From the NCBI GenBank assembly GCA_035704495.1, contig DASSWW010000038.1, forward strand, positions 1-64,000: a stretch of DNA of 64,000 nt, given 5' to 3'. Positions 1-7,676 of this stretch are shown in pieces; the first letter of the stretch is position 1, and each line of letters begins with the position of its first letter. The notes beneath the pieces are model-generated. The model saw nothing but the letters and a program-made list of their open reading frames with translations. It was not told the DNA's origin and ran no database searches. A program made the translations under genes and the position numbers. The DNA comes from UBA6022 sp035704495 (GTDB taxonomy: Bacteria > Patescibacteriota > Saccharimonadia > Saccharimonadales > Saccharimonadaceae).

Positions 1-1
1 G

Positions 2-472
2 GCAAAAGAGTTAGGGACGAAAATAATGTTTAATCCTGGCAAGGGTGAATTATTGCAATCATCGAAATTAAAAGCGTTACTTGAGGACGTCGATGTTTTG
101 CTGGTTAATCGCCAGGAAATGCAGACTATCGTCGAAGGCAGCGAATTAGAAGAGTTAGTGCGACATGCTATGCACTACGTTCCGACGGCGATCATTAGTG
201 ATGGACCAAACGGTGTGATGGCGAGTGACGGTAAAACGATTATTCGGGCTGGTATGTACGAGGATGTGCCGGTGATTGACCGGACAGGCGCGGGTGATGC
301 GTTTGGGTCGGGCTTTTTGTCACAGTGGGCCCAAGGCAAATCATTAAAACAGTCGATTATTTTTGCCAGCGCTAATTCGACCTCTGTAGTGACAAAAATT
401 GGCGCTAAAATCGGTATTTTAGAGACAAATGCAAAATTACACGAAATGCCATTGTCTGAAAAACCGTTTTAA
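2..472 (+). CDS. PfkB-family sugar/nucleoside kinase, C-terminal part
   Basis: This is the 3' part of a PfkB (ribokinase-like) kinase; the reading frame is open at the left edge, so the N-terminus lies outside the window. The first visible stretch reads FNPGKGE, a typical ribokinase-fold strand-loop. The C-terminal PfkB signature DRTGAGDAFGSGF holds the catalytic Asp and the anion hole (GAGD). The family phosphorylates a sugar or nucleoside hydroxyl with ATP; the substrate cannot be told from this part. A second PfkB kinase follows directly, so the two probably arose by duplication or work in one pathway. Confidence 0.85.
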   Translation, partial: AKELGTKIMFNPGKGELLQSSKLKALLEDVDVLLVNRQEMQTIVEGSELEELVRHAMHYVPTAIISDGPNGVMASDGKTIIRAGMYEDVPVIDRTGAGDAFGSGFLSQWAQGKSLKQSIIFASANSTSVVTKIGAKIGILETNAKLHEMPLSEKPF

Positions 473-482
473 GGTGACATGG

Positions 483-488
483 TATACT
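483..488 (+). promoter_or_regulatory. Extended -10 promoter before the second PfkB gene
   Basis: TATACT preceded by TGG forms an extended -10 element (TGn-TATACT). A Shine-Dalgarno-like AAAGGTGG lies between it and the ATG at 518, so this transcript should have a short normal leader. Confidence 0.5.
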
Positions 489-517
489 GTTTTTAACAGG
501 TAAAGGTGGGTAAATAG

Positions 518-2017
518 ATGGCGAAATTTTTACAGGATTTACTTCAGGCTAAAGAGCCATTGTTCAGTACGGCGTTGCATCATTTGGAACGTGCGGCAGG
601 ACATTCGGGTGTCGACGTACGGCTAATTAGCGATATTATTACCCGGGCACACCATGTCATGCGGCAAATTGGGTTGGATCCAGCCGACACTACTCGGACA
701 GAGCTATACCACGCATTAAAAGCGCATGCGGATAATGAATCGTTGTTCACAGAAACCGAGTTCGTCGGACTATCATTTAACGGACGGTTGGTTTCGTTTA
801 ATTATGATGATATTAGCGCAAACGTTGGCAAGCCAGTTGATGAGCAGGAAACTCATGGTATGCAGTGCGCACTGCGCCGCGAATTAGTTCACCGTTATAG
901 TCAGCACCAGCGTACAAACGATCAGACGGTCGAGCAGTTTGTCCAAGACGCCGGCCTGTCTGATATATGTTATAATCAAGATAATCACAAGCAAAAACAA
1001 ACAGAAAGGCAGACAGATATGGCCCAACCATACATTCTTAGCATAGGTGATATTGTAACCGATGCGTTTATTAAATTACGCGAAGATCAAGCCGAGGTAT
1101 ATACCGACGAGCATGGACAAGAACGACTCAGTATGGAGTTTGGTTCAAAGCCGCCATACGATCACGTCGACATTGTCGATGCGGTGGGTAATTCTGCAAA
1201 CGCAGCAGTCGCCTTTGCGCGCCTGGGGTTGCGGACGAGCTTGATGGGTTTTTTGGGTGATGACAAAGTAGCAACCGAATCGATTAGTTATTTAAAAAGC
1301 GAGAATGTTGATACATCAACGATGTCGTTGAGTGCTGGCATGAAGTCGAATTATCATTATGTGCTTCGTTACGGAGCGGATCGCACGATTTTGATTAAAT
1401 ACGAAGATTATGACTATAAGTGGCAGCCGCCTGCCGAAACCCCTGATTGGATTTACTTGTCGATGATTAGTAAATCTGCCTGGCAGTTGCACGAGGACAT
1501 GCTAGAGTATTTGAACGAACATCCCGAAACAAAACTGGTGTTTCAACCGGGAACATTCCATTTTGAATGGGGCGCAGAAAAGTTAGCCAAAGTGTATGAA
1601 CGGTCGCACATTGTCTTTATGAACCGCGAAGAAGCGGCGTTAGTAACAGGCAAAGACGTGACGTCGATTCCGGAACTAGCAACTGCCTTGCATAATCTTG
1701 GACCTAAAATCGTTGTCATCACCGATGGACCTGCAGGTGCTTATGCGTCGGATGGTGAAAAGATTATTAAAATGCCGAATTATCCCGACCCTGTCCCACC
1801 ATACGATCGAACTGGTGCGGGCGATGCGTTTGCCTCAACGACGGTTGCGGTTTTGGCATTAGGCGAGCCGTTAGAAAACGCCCTACGCTGGGCGCCAATC
1901 AATAGTATGAGTGTCGTGCAAAAACTAGGGGCACAGGCAGGATTGCTTCGTCGTGACGAATTAGAGCAATATTTAAAAAATGCGCCAGATGATTATAAAC
2001 TAGAGGAGATTCAATAG
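518..2017 (+). CDS. Unknown N-terminal domain fused in frame to a PfkB-family kinase
   Basis: The 499-residue frame has two parts. Residues 1 to about 150 form a domain I do not recognise. From residue 168 (ATG at 1019, reading MAQPYILSIGD) it is a complete PfkB kinase of about 332 residues, with VDAVGNSANAAVAFARLG and the catalytic signature DRTGAGDAFAST. The join is rich in Lys, Gln and Asn (residues about 153-167), looks like translated intergenic DNA, and holds its own extended -10 box (968-976) and an AAAGG site 9 bases before the ATG at 1019. The kinase may therefore be made both as a fusion and as a separate 332-residue protein. The substrate is unknown. Confidence 0.8.
   Translation: MAKFLQDLLQAKEPLFSTALHHLERAAGHSGVDVRLISDIITRAHHVMRQIGLDPADTTRTELYHALKAHADNESLFTETEFVGLSFNGRLVSFNYDDISANVGKPVDEQETHGMQCALRRELVHRYSQHQRTNDQTVEQFVQDAGLSDICYNQDNHKQKQTERQTDMAQPYILSIGDIVTDAFIKLREDQAEVYTDEHGQERLSMEFGSKPPYDHVDIVDAVGNSANAAVAFARLGLRTSLMGFLGDDKVATESISYLKSENVDTSTMSLSAGMKSNYHYVLRYGADRTILIKYEDYDYKWQPPAETPDWIYLSMISKSAWQLHEDMLEYLNEHPETKLVFQPGTFHFEWGAEKLAKVYERSHIVFMNREEAALVTGKDVTSIPELATALHNLGPKIVVITDGPAGAYASDGEKIIKMPNYPDPVPPYDRTGAGDAFASTTVAVLALGEPLENALRWAPINSMSVVQKLGAQAGLLRRDELEQYLKNAPDDYKLEEIQ
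968..976 (+). promoter_or_regulatory. Internal extended -10 promoter inside the fused frame
   Basis: TGT-TATAAT is a consensus extended -10 element. It would start RNA near 983 and give a leader of about 36 bases with AGAAAGG (1003-1009) in front of the in-frame ATG at 1019. No good -35 at 17 bases is seen, as is normal for extended -10 promoters. Confidence 0.55.
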
Positions 2018-2018
2018 T

Positions 2019-2630
2019 ATGCGCTATCAGATTTGCGTATCCGGTGCCGCTAGCGGTGATACGGTTCGTTCTTCACATAAATTAGCCTTTGCGTTAGGCA
2101 AAGCTATTTCCGAAGAAGGCAAGACACTTTTGACCGGGGCAACAGTTGGTTTGCCGCACTATGCAGCTATGGGTGTTATGGCCGCCGAGGGTGACGTGCG
2201 CGGGCTATCGATTGGCTTTTCGCCAGCCGCATCGTTTCGTGAACATGTGGCAACGTATCGTTTACCGACCAAAGAATTTGATTACATCAATTTCACCGGC
2301 ATGGAATATGTCGGACGTGACGTGCACTTGGTGCGCAGTAGCGATGCGGTCATTACGGTCGGAGGGCGCATGGGCAGTTTGCACGAAATGTCGACAGCAC
2401 TCGAAAGTCGCAAAGTTTGCGGTGTACTACTAGGGAGCGGCGGCTTGGCTGACTATACGCCAGTGCTGCTGGAAAACATCGAAGCACCCGGCGCTAAAGA
2501 AGTTATTTATGATACCGATCCAGCGCGCCTGGTGAAAAAAGTAATCGAAGCGCTCGATAAAAAATACGCTGATTTTGAACATGATGGCACCGACGCGCAG
2601 GTCAGCGACATGCGTGCTGGCCGCGGCTAG
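2019..2630 (+). CDS. LOG/SLOG-family protein (nucleotide phosphoribohydrolase-like)
   Basis: The 203-residue protein has the Rossmann-like LOG fold. CVSGAASGD near the N-terminus is the nucleotide-binding loop, and GGRMGSLHE (residues about 113-121) matches the GGxGTxxE motif, with Thr replaced by Ser and an Arg/Met variation. LOG proteins release the base from a nucleoside 5'-monophosphate, but many bacterial members have no proven substrate. It starts two bases after the kinase stop and follows a GAGGAG-like site, so it is probably cotranscribed with the kinases. A nucleoside-salvage role for the cluster is inference. Confidence 0.7.
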   Translation: MRYQICVSGAASGDTVRSSHKLAFALGKAISEEGKTLLTGATVGLPHYAAMGVMAAEGDVRGLSIGFSPAASFREHVATYRLPTKEFDYINFTGMEYVGRDVHLVRSSDAVITVGGRMGSLHEMSTALESRKVCGVLLGSGGLADYTPVLLENIEAPGAKEVIYDTDPARLVKKVIEALDKKYADFEHDGTDAQVSDMRAGRG

Positions 2631-2641
2631 TCATAGTAGCG

Positions 2642-2647
2642 TATAAT
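2642..2647 (+). promoter_or_regulatory. -10 box of uvrB (leaderless type)
   Basis: TATAAT ends 7 bases before the uvrB ATG at 2655. RNA would begin at or within a base or two of the start codon. Confidence 0.5.
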
Positions 2648-2654
2648 AATAAGG

Positions 2655-4628
2655 ATGAGTCACAAATTTCATCTGGAAACTAAATATCAGCCAACTGGTG
2701 ACCAACCGAATGCGATTGGTCAACTTATTGCTGGATTAGAAAAAGACGAACGTGAACAAACGTTATTGGGTGTGACTGGGTCGGGTAAAACATTTACCAT
2801 GGCGAATATTATTCAAAATCGTCAGGCGCCAACATTAGTGATAGCCCACAACAAAACACTCGCTGCACAGCTGTATAGCGAGTTTAAAAATTATTTTCCT
2901 ACGAACGAGGTTCATTATTTTGTCAGCTATTTCGACTACTACCAACCAGAAGCCTATATAAGTAGTAGCGATACCTACATCGAAAAAGATAGCAAAATCA
3001 ATGACGAAATTGATCGCTTGCGTCATGCAGCAACCACGGCATTACTAACTAGGCGCGACACAATTATCGTCGCCAGTGTTAGTTGTATATACGGTATCGG
3101 ATCGCCAGATGACTATGCCGAAATGTCAATTACGGTGAAAAAAGGTGAAAAACGACAGCAAGATAAATTTGTACGTTTGTTGACAGATATTCAATACCAA
3201 CGTAATGATATCGATTTTCATCGTGGTACGTTCCGCGTCAAAGGTGACGTTGTTGATGTGTTTCCGGCGGGTAGCGATGTCGCAAACCGGATCGAGTTTT
3301 TCGGTGACGAAGTCGATCGCATTACGCAGATTGACCCGCTGACTGGTGAGATTTTAGCCGAGCCTGATGTGTGTATGATTTTTCCAAGTAGCCACTATGT
3401 GACGCCGAAACAGAAGCTGGCATTAGCGGTCGAAAATATTAAGCGCGAGTTTACCGAACGTTTAGATTGGTTTGAATCGCATGATAAACTGCTGGAAGCT
3501 CAGCGGCTGTCGCAGCGCACAAAATACGATATTGAAATGCTAGAAGAGACTGGGTTTGTAAAAGGGATCGAAAACTACAGTCGTTATTTAACTAATCGCG
3601 AACCAGGTCAACAGCCCGCAACACTAATGGATTATTTTCCGGATGACTTTTTGTTGCTGGTTGACGAAAGTCACCAAACCTTGCCGCAGGTGCGCGGAAT
3701 GTATAACGGTGATCGAGCGCGCAAAGAAGTACTGGTCGAGCATGGCTTTCGTTTGCCATCAGCACTTGATAACCGCCCGTTAACGTTCGCCGAATTTGAT
3801 AAACACATTAACCAGGCAATTTACGTTTCGGCGACGCCTGGCGACTATGAAATCGCGCATAGTCCCGAACCGGCGCAACAAATTATCCGTCCAACGGGGC
3901 TATTAGATCCAGAAATTATCATCCGTCCGACCGAGGGCCAGATTGATGATTTGATTGCCGAGATTAACGAACGTACGGCGAAAAATCAACGTGTTTTAGT
4001 AACGACGCTGACAAAACGAATGGCAGAAGATTTGAGTTCGTATTTACTAGAACTAGGTATGAAAACGGCGTATATCCATAGCGAAGTCGACACGTTGGAA
4101 CGCGGTGATATATTAAAAGATCTGCGAACTGGAGTGTACGACGTATTGATTGGCATTAACCTGTTACGTGAAGGCTTGGATTTACCCGAAGTCAGTATGG
4201 TTGCAATTATGGATGCCGACAAAGAAGGTTTTTTGCGCAGTGAAAGCGCCTTGATTCAGACCATCGGGCGTGCGGCGCGTCATCAAGAAGGTAAAGTATT
4301 GATGTATGCTGACAAAATCACGCGTTCGATGCAAGCCGCGATTGATGAAACAAACCGTCGTCGTGGCATTCAGGAAGCGTATAATACCGAACACAACGTG
4401 ACACCGACCAGTATCGCCAAAGAAATCGACGAAGGCCTGCGAGCGATTATTCCAGACAAAGAAAAAAACAAGCCACAAAAGCTTGACCTGAAAAAGATTC
4501 CAAAAGACGAATATAAAACACTAGTGAAAGAATTAAGTGGGCAGATGGAACTAGCTAGCGCTAATTTGGAATTTGAAAAAGCCGCCGAAATTCGCGATAT
4601 GATTGCGGATATCAAAGCCAAAATGTAG
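2655..4628 (+). CDS. uvrB: Excinuclease ABC subunit B
   Basis: UvrB is the helicase-like damage-verifying subunit of nucleotide excision repair; it receives DNA from UvrA and recruits UvrC. At 657 residues it has the usual length. Walker A GVTGSGKT lies near residue 40, the DNA-clamping beta-hairpin region carries YFDYYQPEAY, motif II is DESHQT, motif VI reads QTIGRAARH, and the C-terminal UVR motif that binds UvrC (LEFEKAAEIRDMI) is intact. It probably has its own promoter with a -10 box 7 bases upstream. Nothing is missing. UvrA and UvrC are not in the window. Confidence 0.98.
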   Translation: MSHKFHLETKYQPTGDQPNAIGQLIAGLEKDEREQTLLGVTGSGKTFTMANIIQNRQAPTLVIAHNKTLAAQLYSEFKNYFPTNEVHYFVSYFDYYQPEAYISSSDTYIEKDSKINDEIDRLRHAATTALLTRRDTIIVASVSCIYGIGSPDDYAEMSITVKKGEKRQQDKFVRLLTDIQYQRNDIDFHRGTFRVKGDVVDVFPAGSDVANRIEFFGDEVDRITQIDPLTGEILAEPDVCMIFPSSHYVTPKQKLALAVENIKREFTERLDWFESHDKLLEAQRLSQRTKYDIEMLEETGFVKGIENYSRYLTNREPGQQPATLMDYFPDDFLLLVDESHQTLPQVRGMYNGDRARKEVLVEHGFRLPSALDNRPLTFAEFDKHINQAIYVSATPGDYEIAHSPEPAQQIIRPTGLLDPEIIIRPTEGQIDDLIAEINERTAKNQRVLVTTLTKRMAEDLSSYLLELGMKTAYIHSEVDTLERGDILKDLRTGVYDVLIGINLLREGLDLPEVSMVAIMDADKEGFLRSESALIQTIGRAARHQEGKVLMYADKITRSMQAAIDETNRRRGIQEAYNTEHNVTPTSIAKEIDEGLRAIIPDKEKNKPQKLDLKKIPKDEYKTLVKELSGQMELASANLEFEKAAEIRDMIADIKAKM

Positions 4629-4637
4629 GTGCCTTTC

Positions 4638-4749
4638 GCTGTTTCCAGCTCGTCAGCATAGATACGCATCTATGGAGGCAAACGACAGCAGAATGTTAGA
4701 TACCAGCTGCAAACAACGCAGCACGATATAACGTATTGCTGTCGTTTGC
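4638..4749. repeat. Nested inverted repeats between convergent genes
   Basis: Three structures follow the uvrB stop. GCTG-TTTC-CAGC occupies 4638-4649. CATAGAT-ACGC-ATCTATG occupies 4657-4674. A perfect 13-bp inverted repeat, GCAAACGACAGCA (4678-4690) with TGCTGTCGTTTGC (4737-4749), encloses an inner hairpin GCTGC/GCAGC (4706-4722). There is no clear T-run, so it is not a standard terminator. It may be a small structured RNA or a 3'-end stabiliser for uvrB or the minus-strand pair. Confidence 0.6.
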
Positions 4750-4775
4750 ATGGTAGAGAAGATGACGGGTGAGCG

Positions 4776-4922
4776 TTAGTCGTCGTTCAATTCTTGGGCG
4801 ATAAAGACCGCGGCGATTTCTTTTTTGCTTGGTGCCGTTTTAGGCGGCGCTTCGGCCATTGCCTTTTGATAATCGGTCACCGAATCAGAGAAAACAACGG
4901 TTGTGCTAGTGCTTTTTGTCAT
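4776..4922 (-). CDS. Small hypothetical protein (48 aa)
   Basis: A 48-residue frame starts at ATG 4922 on the minus strand, 11 bases after TAAGGA, and ends in TAA. It begins MTKSTSTTVVFSD and ends KKEIAAVFIAQELNDD. The second half looks like a single amphipathic helix after a Pro/Ala-rich stretch (EAPPKTAPSKK). It lies 45 bases downstream of the 73-residue gene and is probably cotranscribed with it. No family is recognised. Confidence rests on the ribosome-binding site and the operon context. Confidence 0.5.
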   Translation of the reverse strand: MTKSTSTTVVFSDSVTDYQKAMAEAPPKTAPSKKEIAAVFIAQELNDD

Positions 4923-4967
4923 GACAATTCCTTACGGTAGGTATTTCTATGATTGAAATGCGGTTGA

Positions 4968-5189
4968 TTACAGACCCTTTGATCTATACATTGCGGCCAG
5001 TGCCCGCGCCAAGTCCTCTGCATCAAAATCAGACAGAGGTGGAAGTGGCAACGACAGTGAGGTGTCCCGCTGACGCTGTAGGCGACTGGCTTCGTTGATA
5101 CGAACCTTTCGTTTAGCTTCAACGGCGGTTACCGCAGAAGCTCGATGAGTATTCAGGGTTGCATGATCTTTATGAACTTTAGGTTTCAT
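4968..5189 (-). CDS. Small hypothetical protein (73 aa)
   Basis: This 73-residue protein begins MKPKVHKDHATL and is strongly basic in its first half (VEAKRKVRINEASRLQRQR), with an acidic C-terminal helix (SDFDAEDLARALAAMYRSKGL). A strong AAAGGAGATG site lies just before the ATG. An extended -10 box (5273-5281) and an 11-bp hairpin in the leader (5218-5242) precede it. It is the first gene of a two-gene unit with the 48-residue protein. The function is unknown; the basic first half could contact nucleic acid, but that is speculation. Confidence 0.6.
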   Translation of the reverse strand: MKPKVHKDHATLNTHRASAVTAVEAKRKVRINEASRLQRQRDTSLSLPLPPLSDFDAEDLARALAAMYRSKGL

Positions 5190-5217
5190 AACAAAACATC
5201 TCCTTTTCTAACATCTG

Positions 5218-5242
5218 CTTGTCGAGGAACGTCTTCGACAAG
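5218..5242 (-). promoter_or_regulatory. 11-bp hairpin in the leader of the 73-aa gene
   Basis: CTTGTCGAGGA and TCTTCGACAAG pair over 11 positions (one G-T) around a 3-base loop ACG. The hairpin lies between the predicted RNA start (about 5266) and the ribosome-binding site (about 5202). It has no T-run, so translational or stability control is more likely than termination. Confidence 0.5.
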
Positions 5243-5272
5243 ATACTTTATGGTACTGCGAAAACTTTTTAA

Positions 5273-5281
5273 ATTATATCA
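5273..5281 (-). promoter_or_regulatory. Extended -10 promoter of the small-protein pair
   Basis: On the minus strand this reads TGA-TATAAT, a consensus extended -10 element. Confidence 0.5.
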
Positions 5282-5330
5282 TTTACGGCTATAAAAGTCA
5301 ATATAACTTACTCCGTTATAATCCAAACGC

Positions 5331-5359
5331 TTGCATTTGTATGTTACTTGTGCTATAGT
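5331..5359 (+). promoter_or_regulatory. Promoter of the DEAD-box helicase gene
   Basis: TTGCAT (5331-5336) and TATAGT (5354-5359) are separated by exactly 17 bases, and TGC precedes the -10 box. RNA would start near 5366, giving a leader of about 147 bases before the ATG at 5513. Confidence 0.6.
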
Positions 5360-5512
5360 TAATAACATTGCATTCAATGAATGTCGAGCCTCTTTCAAAG
5401 ACTAGCGCACGGACACACTATAATAAGCGCGGCCACCGAAATATCCTCTCGCTGTTCTAACAAGGAACTGCATTACACGCTATCAATATTTATAACGAAA
5501 GGGTTATTTTCT

Positions 5513-6778
5513 ATGGCTTTTCAACAACAAACCAGGGGCGGACGCCCTAATCAAGGACGCCCCCAAGGCGGCAATCGCGGATTTAGCGGTGGTCGTAGCT
5601 TTGGCGGTAATCGTGGTGGCGGTGGACGGTCAGGTGGTCGCGGTGGAAACCGTGGACCAGCTAAAAAGTTCATCCACCCATCAAAATTTATTAACAAAGC
5701 AGTCACCAAGGCTGATGAAGTAATTTATGAATCAAAACATACTTTTGCTGAATTTCCGTTCGGCGCCCAGCTGCACCATAACGTGGCGAGCAAAAACTAT
5801 GTGACGCCAAGTGCGATTCAGGATCAGGCGATTCCACATATTATCGAAGGTAAAGATGTGATTGGGTTGGCCAACACTGGCACCGGTAAAACAGCGGCAT
5901 TCTTGCTGCCAATTATCGAACGCCAAAGTGGCATTACGCTGCGCCCATCGGTCCTAATTATGGCACCAACGCGCGAACTTGCGCAGCAAATTGACGAAGA
6001 ATTTCGTATCTTTGCCCGCGGACTTGACCTATATTCGACACTGGTTGTCGGTGGCGTCAATATCGATCGTCAAATCCGTGATTTAAAGCGTCGACCACAC
6101 GTTATCATTGGTACGCCAGGTCGCCTCAAAGATTTGATGCAGCGTCGTGTCTTGCAGCTAAAAAACATGACAACGCTTGTATTAGATGAAGCAGACCGCA
6201 TGCTTGACATGGGCTTTTTGCCAGACATTCGTCAAATCGTGAACGAAATGCCACGTGAACGTCAAACGCTATTCTTTAGCGCGACGATTACGCCAGAAAT
6301 TTCGGCATTAGTGAACGACTTTTTGAAAGATCCGGTCACTGTATCGGTTCGTACATCTGAGACGGCTGAACATGTCGAACAAGATGTGATTGAAGCTCGC
6401 GATAAAATGCATAAAATTGAATTACTAGAAGACATGTTAAAAACGTCACATTACGACAAGGTGCTGATATTTGGCGAAACCAAATTTGGCGTTCAACGTT
6501 TGTCTGATCATTTGGATAATATTGGTATTCCATCAGCAGCAATTCACGGTAATAAAAACCAGTCACAACGTCAGCGTGCTTTGAAGCAGTTCAAAGACAA
6601 TCGCGTTAAAGTGTTAGTAGCGACTGATGTCGCCGCCCGTGGTTTGGATATTCCGAATGTTTCGCACGTCATTAACTTTGATACGCCACAAACGTACGAA
6701 GATTACATTCACCGTATCGGTCGTACTGGCCGTGGCGGTGCGCGTGGACATGCGCATACCTTTATCGACCAGCGATAA
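5513..6778 (+). CDS. DEAD-box ATP-dependent RNA helicase
   Basis: This is a superfamily 2 RNA helicase of 421 residues. It begins with an unusual N-terminal tail of about 55 residues rich in Gly and Arg, with RGG repeats, which in this family binds RNA. The helicase core has the Q motif (TPSAIQDQ), motif I ANTGTGKT, Ia APTRELAQQ, II DEAD, III SAT and VI HRIGRTGRGG. The frame is open upstream to ATG 5381, but 5513 has AAAGGG 10 bases upstream and begins with the low-complexity tail, so 5513 is chosen. The long leader resembles those of cold-shock helicases. RNA remodelling or ribosome assembly at low temperature is likely but inferred. Confidence 0.92.
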   Translation: MAFQQQTRGGRPNQGRPQGGNRGFSGGRSFGGNRGGGGRSGGRGGNRGPAKKFIHPSKFINKAVTKADEVIYESKHTFAEFPFGAQLHHNVASKNYVTPSAIQDQAIPHIIEGKDVIGLANTGTGKTAAFLLPIIERQSGITLRPSVLIMAPTRELAQQIDEEFRIFARGLDLYSTLVVGGVNIDRQIRDLKRRPHVIIGTPGRLKDLMQRRVLQLKNMTTLVLDEADRMLDMGFLPDIRQIVNEMPRERQTLFFSATITPEISALVNDFLKDPVTVSVRTSETAEHVEQDVIEARDKMHKIELLEDMLKTSHYDKVLIFGETKFGVQRLSDHLDNIGIPSAAIHGNKNQSQRQRALKQFKDNRVKVLVATDVAARGLDIPNVSHVINFDTPQTYEDYIHRIGRTGRGGARGHAHTFIDQR

Positions 6779-6802
6779 TCGCTGTTAACGTCTACGCAAA
6801 TG

Positions 6803-6833
6803 ACTCTGTCAGAAATGGCAGAGTTATTTGTTT
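6803..6833 (+). terminator. Intrinsic terminator after the helicase
   Basis: ACTCTGTCA and TGGCAGAGT pair over 9 bp (one G-T) around a GAAA tetraloop, followed by TATTTGTTT. Confidence 0.75.
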
Positions 6834-6884
6834 GCTATCTAAAATAACGCTTTTTCACCTGCCACTACGAACATAAGGGTATGA

Positions 6885-6915
6885 GAAAGCCCCCGTTGAT
6901 GTTATCGCTGGGGGC
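6885..6915 (-). terminator. Hairpin terminator for the minus-strand gene
   Basis: GCCCCC (6889-6894) and GGGGGC (6910-6915) form a GC-rich stem; on the minus strand it is followed by TTTCTC. A second 7-bp hairpin (ACCTTCC/GGAAGGT, 6920-6936) lies between it and the gene. Confidence 0.55.
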
Positions 6916-6942
6916 GGTTACCTTCCACGGGAAGGTGTCTCA

Positions 6943-7491
6943 CTACTTTTCACTTGGTTGTTCACCTTTCGTCGGCGTTTTTTTGTCTTTCTTCTTTAAT
7001 CCCTGCGGCAATCCATGTTGCCAATGCTGAGCAATAATGGCAGAAACTTGGCGCGGATTGCCCATACTGACAAAGACCTTTTTCAGGTTGACGCCGAAGA
7101 ACTCAGCGATTACCGTGATAACGTTCGACTCGAACACCTGGTCAGAAATCGCAAGTGTTTTGTGAAATTTCACATAATAAAAAGCGATGTCTATGCTTCT
7201 GGAATCTCTGTCGACAATGACGCCAGAAACGTCTTTCAATTTGTTCGCCAAATCGATTAATTCGGCAGTTGGCGTAAACGTCGTCGCTCCGTACGAATTC
7301 CATCCAAGTGTGCCATCGCGCTTGTTCATCAGAAATTGCATCATTCCGCCAGTTACATTAATCTTGCGATCAAAATAAAAAACGGTCATTTCCGGATTTT
7401 GCGGATCCCGGTAAACAGTAAAATGTAGTTCCTTGACATCTGTATCGTCAGGGTTGTTCGGGTACTGTACATCGAAAGGTTTAGTCGTCAT
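6943..7491 (-). CDS. Hypothetical protein (182 aa)
   Basis: This 182-residue soluble protein has no recognised family. It begins MTTKPFDVQYPNNPD, is predicted mixed alpha/beta with a possible beta-sheet core (ELHFTVYRD, MTVFYFDRKINVTG), and ends in a Lys-rich tail (KKKDKKTPTKGEQPSEK). There is no signal peptide or membrane segment. An AGGAGG site 6 bases before the ATG and a TTGACA-17-CATATT promoter support the start and suggest good expression. It is monocistronic, with its own terminator. Function unknown. Confidence 0.7.
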   Translation of the reverse strand: MTTKPFDVQYPNNPDDTDVKELHFTVYRDPQNPEMTVFYFDRKINVTGGMMQFLMNKRDGTLGWNSYGATTFTPTAELIDLANKLKDVSGVIVDRDSRSIDIAFYYVKFHKTLAISDQVFESNVITVIAEFFGVNLKKVFVSMGNPRQVSAIIAQHWQHGLPQGLKKKDKKTPTKGEQPSEK

Positions 7492-7550
7492 AGGAACCTC
7501 CTAGTGATGGTAGTGAGAAGAACGGACTATCTGATGATAATCGTATATAT

Positions 7551-7579
7551 AATATGTCATTGATAGTATAAAATGTCAA
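7551..7579 (-). promoter_or_regulatory. Promoter of the 182-aa hypothetical gene
   Basis: On the minus strand, consensus TTGACA is followed after 17 bases by CATATT. Several AT-rich alternatives for the -10 overlap. Confidence 0.55.
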
Positions 7580-7663
7580 TGTTACGTCGCCTGGTTATAC
7601 GACATTTTTGCTGAACATAGCGCCACTTGAACATAATCTCTTTAGCACACAATGACTTTAGGC

Positions 7664-7669
7664 TATAAT
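7664..7669 (+). promoter_or_regulatory. -10 box of the gatCAB operon (leaderless type)
   Basis: TATAAT ends 7 bases before ATG 7677. It overlaps an earlier in-frame ATG at 7668, which argues that 7677 is the real start. Confidence 0.55.
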
Positions 7670-7676
7670 GGGGTTC

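Noticed and set aside
4678..4749. tmRNA-like tag frame (GCAAACGAC..., reading A-N-D-S) on both strands ending in TAA
   Set aside because: The match is created by the perfect inverted repeat, the tag does not end in a normal degradation signal, and no tRNA-like domain with a TTCGA loop is found within 400 bases on either strand.
4919..5122. 67-residue minus-strand frame
   Set aside because: It overlaps the 73-residue frame that has a strong ribosome site, and its composition (many Cys, His, Trp) is that of a shadow frame.
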